DNA from: Mycobacterium malmoense
GTDB taxonomy: Bacteria; Actinomycetota; Actinomycetes; Mycobacteriales; Mycobacteriaceae
Length of the DNA: 64,000 nt
NCBI RefSeq assembly: GCF_019645855.1
Contig: NZ_CP080999.1
Span: 3,038,001-3,102,000, forward strand
Direction of reading: 5' to 3'
Positions 58,965-64,000 of this stretch are shown here, one piece after another (the stretch's first letter is position 1; each line of letters begins with the position of its first letter). Both the position numbers and the translations under genes were made by a program. The notes beneath the pieces were generated by a model. It saw only the letters and a program-made list of their open reading frames with translations, did not search any database and was not told the origin of the DNA.

Positions 58965-60257
58965 ATGAGTAGATGGCAGGCGCCCGGCGTGGGCTTCCTT
59001 GGTAGTAGCCGCGGGCGGGTGTTGCTGTGGTGCCTGCTGTGGCTGCTGGCGGCCGCGGCGATGAACTACGTGGCCTGGCGACTGTTCGGGCACACGCCGT
59101 ACCGCATCGACATCGACATCTATCAGATGGGCGGGCAGGCCTGGCTGGACGGGCGTCCGCTCTACCGCGGCGATGTGTTGTTCCCCACACCCATCGGGCT
59201 GGATCTGCCGTTTACCTATCCCCCGCTGGCGGCCATCGTGTTCTGCCCGTTCTCCTGGCTGCACATGCCGGCCGCCAGCGTCGCGATCACGGCGCTGACG
59301 TTGGTGTTGCTCATCGTCTCGACGACGATCGTGTTGGCCCGCCTCGACGTGTGGGACACCTCGGCCGTGGTGCCGGGCCCGGCGTGGCTGCGCCGGTTGT
59401 GGTTGGCCGTCATCGTCGCGGCCGCGGCGACGGTCTGGCTGGAGCCGATCACCTCGAACTTCGCCTTCGGCCAGATCAACGTCGTGTTGATGACGCTGGT
59501 GATCGCCGACTGCGTGCCGCGCCGCACGCCGTGGCCGCGGGGCCTGCTGCTGGGTCTCGGCATGGCGCTCAAACTCACGCCGGCGGTGTTTTTGCTCTAT
59601 TTCCTGTTGCGCCGCGACTACCGCGCGGCGCTGACCGCGGTGGCGTCCTTCGCGGCCGCGACGCTGCTCGGCTTCGTGCTGGCCTGGGACGATTCGTGGG
59701 AGTACTGGACCCACACCGTCCACCACACCAACCGGATCGGTGAGGCCACGCTGAACACCGACCAGAACATCGTGGGCGCGCTTGCCCGGCTGGGGCTCGA
59801 CGAACACGAACGCTTCCCGCTGTGGGTGGCCGCGTGCCTGCTGGTGCTGGCGGCGACGGTATGGGCGATGCGGCGGGTGCTGCGGGCCGGCGAGCCGACG
59901 CTCGCGGTCGTTTGCGTCGCGCTGTTCGGGCTGGTGGTTTCGCCGGTGTCGTGGTCGCACCACTGGGTCTGGGCGCTGCCGGCGGTGCTGGTGACGGGAA
60001 TCTTGGGCTGGCGGCGCCGCAACGTCACGCTGGCGGCGCTCAGCGCCGCCGGGGTGGCGCTGATGAGGTGGACGCCGATCGACCTGCTGCCCAAGCATCA
60101 CGAGACGACCGCGAACTTGTGGCGCCAACTGGCCGGGTCGTCCTACGTGTGGTGGGCCCTGGCGGTCATCGTCGCGGCGGGATTCACGGTCACCGCGCGG
60201 GTGGCTTCGCGGGATTCGGCGACACAGGCGCTGACGCCGGTGTCGGCGGTCGGCTGA
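58965..60257 (+). CDS. Alpha-1,2-mannosyltransferase (Rv2181, MptC-like)
   Basis: A 430-residue GT87/GT-C membrane enzyme with about ten helices. The first loop after helix 1 reads HTPYRIDIDIYQMGGQAWLD with the Asp pair expected for polyprenol-phosphomannose donors; LPFTYPPLAAIVFCPFSWLH follows. Rv2181 adds single alpha-1,2-mannose branches to lipomannan and caps lipoarabinomannan. The ATG at 58965 (MSRWQAPGVGFLG) gives the known family length; the longer frame overlaps the divergent gene. Confidence 0.9.
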   Translation: MSRWQAPGVGFLGSSRGRVLLWCLLWLLAAAAMNYVAWRLFGHTPYRIDIDIYQMGGQAWLDGRPLYRGDVLFPTPIGLDLPFTYPPLAAIVFCPFSWLHMPAASVAITALTLVLLIVSTTIVLARLDVWDTSAVVPGPAWLRRLWLAVIVAAAATVWLEPITSNFAFGQINVVLMTLVIADCVPRRTPWPRGLLLGLGMALKLTPAVFLLYFLLRRDYRAALTAVASFAAATLLGFVLAWDDSWEYWTHTVHHTNRIGEATLNTDQNIVGALARLGLDEHERFPLWVAACLLVLAATVWAMRRVLRAGEPTLAVVCVALFGLVVSPVSWSHHWVWALPAVLVTGILGWRRRNVTLAALSAAGVALMRWTPIDLLPKHHETTANLWRQLAGSSYVWWALAVIVAAGFTVTARVASRDSATQALTPVSAVG

Positions 60258-60281
60258 TCGGCGGTGCGCCGAATACAGCAA

Positions 60282-60311
60282 GTGCCCCCCTCTGCTCGCG
60301 AAGGGGGCCAC
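60282..60311. terminator. Hairpin between convergent genes
   Basis: GTGCCCCCC and GGGGGCCAC flank a loop of about 12 bases between the mannosyltransferase and the exported-protein gene. The stem is slightly imperfect and lacks a long T-run. It may help end transcription from both sides. Confidence 0.4.
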
Positions 60312-60351
60312 CTGCCGGCTACCTACTACGGGCAGCAGGCCTTGCTGGGAT

Positions 60352-61635
60352 TTACAGTGCTGAGAGGATGTTGAACGCAATCGTGGAGAGGTCGACGGAC
60401 AGCGTTCCGGCCAGCGTCCCCAACGATCCCGTAACACCCGCTCCCAACGACGAACCAAGCGACCCTGCAATATCCGCCGCCAACGACGGACCCAACGACC
60501 CCGCGATATTGGTCACCGCCGCCGGATCAAACGCCTTGAGCACACCAGCCGACAAACCAGGCAAACCAGCCATGGCACTAGCCGCCGGCGCCAGGGCCGC
60601 AAAGTCGCCCCCGTTCGCCGCCGCGGCCGAGATACTAGATTTACTCAGCGCATAATCAATGACGTTTAGCAGATTATTGAACACTTCCTGCGCGGTGGGC
60701 CAGCCATTGGTCAGCGTGTTAAAGAAGTCCTGGTACGCAGTCAAGAGACTGCCGCCGCTCATGATGTTCTGGGCGCCGGGGGCGACGATCTCGGGAGTAA
60801 GTTGCTGTGGGATCGTTAGAAACAGGGTTTTGGCAAGACCGCTTCCGTCACTGATCAAGCCGTTAAAGTAGTTTCCGCCGCTGTAGGATCCGTTGAGGAG
60901 CGCGTTTGTCACTGCGCCGGGAATATCAACCGCGTTGATCAGAGCCCCCACCGCGTCCCCGGCGGTGAATGAATTGTAAACATTTTGGATGCTCGTGCCG
61001 AGTGTCTGTTCGAACACGACGGGCAAGCCGAAGACAAAAAATACGCCAATATCTGCTATACCATTGGTTGTCAGGTAATCAGTCGCGTTCGCGAGGTTCT
61101 GCGTGATGGGATTAAGGATTTGCGGAATCGTTTCGAGTGGTTCTAAGACTTGTATGACCGGGTTGGTATACAAAGCCCCCACCAGGGTTTGAACCGCGCC
61201 GCTGCTGCCGCTGAACTGGCCCGCCGCCGCTTCAGCCAATGCCTGTTGAATACGCGGTACGAAATCTGAACTACCAGTCCCGAGGAAGTAATTGACAGCG
61301 GCGTTTACGGCCGTATGATACGGGCTCACATAATCGACTCCGTACTGCAAAAAGTTGGCGGCTACCTGCTCCAACCCCGGGAAGGGATGCGCTTGAAATT
61401 GCGTCACAAGCGACTGGATATTGATGCCCGCCGCCTGGAAAGTGTCGATCCAAGTTTGGATGGGGTTGGCGACGGTATCGGCAAGCTCTATCGCGCGGTG
61501 CTGGATAGCGACAGTGCCGCGCTGGAGATCAGACGCGACATCCGTTGAGAGCACCGGCGTCAGGGCGATCACGCTAGCGCCTATCGCTGCGGCGCCCGCG
61601 GTGGCGAGGGGCCGGAGGGCTGTTAGCTGTTGCAT
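60352..61635 (-). CDS. Exported mycobacterial protein of unknown function
   Basis: A 427-residue protein with a signal-like N-terminus (MQQLTALRPLATAGAAAIGA, then SVIALTP) shared by a family common in slow-growing mycobacteria. The body is rich in Ala, Asn, Gln and aromatic residues and lacks cysteines. The C-terminus has three related copies of an A-G-S-L-G type repeat (NIAGSLGPSLAADIAGSLGS). It follows the PGRS gene by 47 bases, with AAAGGA before the ATG, so they are probably cotranscribed. Likely secreted or outer-membrane-associated; no enzyme motif seen. Confidence 0.65.
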   Translation of the reverse strand: MQQLTALRPLATAGAAAIGASVIALTPVLSTDVASDLQRGTVAIQHRAIELADTVANPIQTWIDTFQAAGINIQSLVTQFQAHPFPGLEQVAANFLQYGVDYVSPYHTAVNAAVNYFLGTGSSDFVPRIQQALAEAAAGQFSGSSGAVQTLVGALYTNPVIQVLEPLETIPQILNPITQNLANATDYLTTNGIADIGVFFVFGLPVVFEQTLGTSIQNVYNSFTAGDAVGALINAVDIPGAVTNALLNGSYSGGNYFNGLISDGSGLAKTLFLTIPQQLTPEIVAPGAQNIMSGGSLLTAYQDFFNTLTNGWPTAQEVFNNLLNVIDYALSKSSISAAAANGGDFAALAPAASAMAGLPGLSAGVLKAFDPAAVTNIAGSLGPSLAADIAGSLGSSLGAGVTGSLGTLAGTLSVDLSTIAFNILSAL

Positions 61636-61682
61636 GCGCTTTGTTCCTTTGCTGTTTGTGGTCTGGATGTTCGAAGGGGGTA

Positions 61683-62981
61683 TTAACTGTTTCCACCAGC
61701 GAGGCCGGCCGCACCGAGGATCCCGGCGAGGCCGCCGACACCACCGCGGCCGTAGGCGCCGATGGCTCCGCGGGCGCCGCCATTGCCACCGTTGCCGGCC
61801 AGCATCCCGCCCAAACCGCCGTTGCCGCCGTAGCCGGCGTAACCCCTGGCTGCACCGCCGGAGTTGCCGCCGACACCGCCGGCGCCCGCGTTACCGACCA
61901 GCTGGCCGCCGTTACCGCCGGCACCACCGTTGCCGCCGGAACTCCCGTTATTGGGGCCACCGAGGCCGCCGGCACCACCGTTGCCGCCGTAACCGAACAG
62001 CAAGCCGCCGCCACCGCCGGCACCACCGTTGCCGCCGTAACCGGCGTTGATGCCGGTACCGCCGACTCCACCGGCGCCGCCGTTACCGAACAGCAAGCCG
62101 CCATTGCCGCCGGCACCGCCGGCAAACCTGCCACCCGACTCGCCGGCCCCGCCGATGCCGCCGTTGCCGATCAAGCCGGCGGCACCGCCGGCAAATCCGG
62201 CGGTATGAGCGGCGGTACCGGTCGCACCGGCCCCGCCATCGCCGAACAAAAACCCGCCATCGTGGAGGCTGCCGTTGAGCCCGAACTGGCCAAGCGGCGA
62301 GGCGTTCGCTCCGGTGAAGCCGTTGACACCATTGCCAATCAGATCGCGCCCGAATAAATCCACGAACGGCGCATTGACCGGCCCGTCCACCGCCTGACCG
62401 ATCGGACTGGCAATCCACGACTGGCCGGCCGTGTAAATCGCGCTATAGAAATTGTCGAACGCTCCATACACGAGCTGGTTCAGCTCAGCTCGAGGAGACT
62501 CCGCCGCGGCCGAGACCGCCGCACCAAGGCCGCCAACATTCAGAGCGGCAGCAGCACTGGCATGCACGCCATCGAGGCTGGTGCCCAGCGCGCCGACATT
62601 GAAGGCGGCGGCACTCGCATTGATGCTGCTAGTAATGCCCTCAAGGGCGGCCGTATGAATGCCGTCGAAAGCGGCCGTGCCGGCACCAAGGCCCTCGAGA
62701 GCCGCCGTGGTCCCCGCGGTAACACCCTCAAGAGCCGCGGTGCCCGCATTAATGCCCTCAAGGGCTGCTTGGCTGGCGGCCCCAATCACGGGCTGAATGA
62801 TGGGGTCGATGATCATGTCCAGCACACCCGCACGCGCGGGAGGAGCACTGGGCAGCGGGGCCATTGCGGCGGTCAGAAAAGCGCCGGCAGCCGCACCCAA
62901 ACCGACCACACGGCCCCGGTGACGCGTCTGCGCCTTCAGCGACCGGCGATGACGCCTCATACTGTGCTGCTTGCGTTTCAT
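61683..62981 (-). CDS. PGRS-repeat protein with signal peptide and no PE domain
   Basis: A 432-residue protein. The N-terminus is basic (MKRKQHSMRRHRRSLKAQTR) followed by a hydrophobic, alanine-rich segment and PSAPPARAG, an apparent signal peptide with a cleavage site. Residues about 60-150 hold Ala/Gly-rich repeats of the form ALEGxxAGTA. From about 250 to the end it is a PGRS-type domain of GGxGG and NGGxGG repeats. Classical PE_PGRS proteins begin with a PE domain for ESX-5 export; none is present here, so export probably uses Sec or Tat. An AGGAAGG site precedes the ATG. Confidence 0.75.
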   Translation of the reverse strand: MKRKQHSMRRHRRSLKAQTRHRGRVVGLGAAAGAFLTAAMAPLPSAPPARAGVLDMIIDPIIQPVIGAASQAALEGINAGTAALEGVTAGTTAALEGLGAGTAAFDGIHTAALEGITSSINASAAAFNVGALGTSLDGVHASAAAALNVGGLGAAVSAAAESPRAELNQLVYGAFDNFYSAIYTAGQSWIASPIGQAVDGPVNAPFVDLFGRDLIGNGVNGFTGANASPLGQFGLNGSLHDGGFLFGDGGAGATGTAAHTAGFAGGAAGLIGNGGIGGAGESGGRFAGGAGGNGGLLFGNGGAGGVGGTGINAGYGGNGGAGGGGGLLFGYGGNGGAGGLGGPNNGSSGGNGGAGGNGGQLVGNAGAGGVGGNSGGAARGYAGYGGNGGLGGMLAGNGGNGGARGAIGAYGRGGVGGLAGILGAAGLAGGNS

Positions 62982-63137
62982 CTGCGAGCCTTCCTGTCAT
63001 AGTCGATAAAACGATGCTTTGAGACACGGACCTGAAAAGAATTGAGCGCTAGCGACTTTCGCGGAACACATAAGTAAATGTCCCCACAGGCGGCCCAGCC
63101 GGCGGCAACCTGCTGCAAAATCGGGAACGGGAATTTT

Positions 63138-63325
63138 TTAGATCAAATTGACGATTGTCTGCAGGTTTTTGCCCGCTGCCTGGAACGTGTTGACCCATGC
63201 CGCCGAGGGCGGGGTAGGCGTTGGGCCAGCTGAAGGCCGGGCAGATGCTGGGTCATCGGACCAGCGGCGCTGGCTAACGCGGCTGCGGCGGTGATGTGCG
63301 GGCGGGCTGCGAGCTGCACGACCAT
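63138..63325 (-). pseudogene. N-terminal remnant of the exported-protein family
   Basis: The minus strand from 63325 begins MVVQLAARPHITAAAALASA and PGLQLAQRLP, the same type of N-terminus as the 60352-61635 protein. A frameshift then leads to VNTFQAAGKNLQTIVNLI and a TAA at 63138, matching WIDTFQAAGINIQSLVTQF of the intact gene. The family thus continues for about 60 residues and stops. Confidence 0.5.
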
Positions 63326-63479
63326 CTCCTTTGATCGGTTTTAATGGCGAGCCAGCTGAACATACCTAAGAAATATGTTGAGCCGATCGCGCAAAAAACC
63401 CGCTAATTAACTGCAAGTCTTATGAATTCGCAGCAAAAAAACCCACCCACGATGCACCAAAAATTATTATCATTCTGAA
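63326..63479. other. A+T-rich boundary before the recombinase
   Basis: This short gap is clearly A+T-rich (for example AAAAATTATTATCATTCTGA just before the ATG). It may include the recombinase promoter and an element border. No attachment site can be confirmed with only one side visible. Confidence 0.35.
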
Positions 63480-64000
63480 ATGCTTGCCGCCGCCGCCACA
63501 CCCGATGACCTGGTGGCACTGCTGCCCAGCTGGCAACTGGCCATGCACGCCGACCGCAAAGCGCCCTACACCATCGACTCCTACCTGCGGGGCGCGCGCC
63601 ACTACCTCGCATGGTGCGCCGCCGAACCCGACGAGCGCCCCTTCACCAAACCCGCCCTACAGCGCTGGACCACCCACATCCTCGACTCCGGCGCCGAACC
63701 CGCCACCGCACGCATCCGCCAACAGGCCGTCCGCCGCTTCGCCGCCTGGCTGGCCGAGGAAGGAGAAATCGACCACAACCCCTTCCACGGTCTCAAACCG
63801 CCCAAGATCGACACGAAAATCGTGCAACGCCTCACCGACGACGAACTGCGCCTGATGCTCGAGGCCTGCGCCGGCGAGGGACTCCACGACCGCCGCGACG
63901 AGGCCTGCCTGCGCCTACTCGTCGAAACCGGAATGCGCGCAGGCGAACTCCTCGCCCTAGTAATACACGACGTCGACCTCACCGCCAACGTCGTCACCAT
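63480..64000 (+). CDS. Tyrosine recombinase/integrase (C-terminus outside window)
   Basis: An open frame of 173 codons from the ATG at 63480 to the right edge. Residues about 7-100 are a SAM-like core-binding domain (YTIDSYLRGARHYLAWCAAE, ATARIRQQAVRRFAAWLAEE). The catalytic domain begins at about 115 (KIVQRLTDDELRLMLEACAG) and includes the first catalytic arginine in ETGMRAGELLALVIHDVDL. The HxxR and Tyr motifs lie outside. It resembles mycobacterial transposon or phage-type integrases. It starts an accessory element that continues to the right. Confidence 0.85.
   Translation, partial: MLAAAATPDDLVALLPSWQLAMHADRKAPYTIDSYLRGARHYLAWCAAEPDERPFTKPALQRWTTHILDSGAEPATARIRQQAVRRFAAWLAEEGEIDHNPFHGLKPPKIDTKIVQRLTDDELRLMLEACAGEGLHDRRDEACLRLLVETGMRAGELLALVIHDVDLTANVVT

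Noticed and set aside
58827..60470. 547-codon minus-strand open frame opposite the mannosyltransferase
   Set aside because: Composition is extreme (Arg, Gln, His) and it is a shadow of the GT-C gene, whose motifs and length match Rv2181.
61690..62200. Short-period repeats that might suggest a CRISPR array
   Set aside because: They are codon-level PGRS repeats (GGxGG) in one reading frame, with no constant repeat-spacer structure.

Overview
The window is high-G+C actinobacterial DNA from a mycobacterium, most likely a slow grower. From about 23.9 kb to 60.3 kb the gene order matches the Mycobacterium tuberculosis segment Rv2143 to Rv2181 nearly gene for gene. Mycobacterium-specific families are present: Wag31, MptA, LppM, PknL, AroG and a PGRS-repeat protein. 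Many starts are GTG or TTG and many genes overlap by ATGA or GTGA, as is usual in this group.

Left arm, 1 to about 7 kb: part of an actinobacterial integrative and conjugative element (AICE). A RepSA-type replication initiator (cut by the window edge) overlaps a TraB/FtsK-like DNA pump. Next come a small conserved AICE protein, an XRE/phospholipase-D-like regulator, a Pif-like NUDIX protein and an HD phosphohydrolase. Beyond them lie a broken TnpC-like gene and a chain of small overlapping genes with an ANTAR protein and a HigA-like HTH protein.

7 to 16.3 kb: a heat-shock cluster. It holds an HspR-like MerR regulator, a decayed thioredoxin-like gene, an MFS transporter, an Hsp20 chaperone, and a divergent operon of a GT4 glycosyltransferase and a glycogen-debranching-type enzyme. 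A CIRCE (HrcA) operator sits directly upstream of the sugar operon. Its far side is wreckage: a second MFS copy split by an IS256-family element with a frameshifted transposase and truncated by an ISL3 fragment.

16.3 to 23.8 kb: an orphan gene, a frameshifted PAS-ANTAR pseudogene, then a cassette bracketed by two imperfect 51-52 bp direct repeats. The cassette contains a 925-residue protein with a Cap4-like nuclease domain, a STAND/NB-ARC NTPase and a helical C-terminus (a candidate Avs/bacterial NLR-type antiphage protein), plus a MenA/MenT (AbiE-type) toxin-antitoxin pair. A PadR regulator and membrane protein follow.

23.9 to 48.2 kb: the division and cell wall (dcw) cluster on the minus strand. 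Transcription order is mraZ, rsmH, ftsL-like, pbpB, then murE, murF, murX, murD, ftsW, murG, murC, ftsQ, ftsZ, pgeF, yggS, sepF, yggT, wag31. Most junctions overlap. A TetR/FAD-monooxygenase divergent pair with a perfect 15 bp palindromic operator interrupts it between pbpB and murE. A MraZ box with 10 bp periodicity lies upstream of mraZ.

48.5 to 60.3 kb: envelope and metabolism genes (DUF3040 protein, GNAT, lppM, MTHFR-like, idsA2, mptA, Rv2175c-like, pknL, aroG, RNase, membrane protein, mannosyltransferase). 60.3 to 64 kb: an exported protein and a PGRS protein without a PE domain, a remnant of the same exported family, and the start of a tyrosine recombinase that marks another mobile element at the right edge. 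A 60 bp imperfect palindromic repeat occurs three times in gaps of the core region. No tRNA, rRNA or CRISPR array was recognised.
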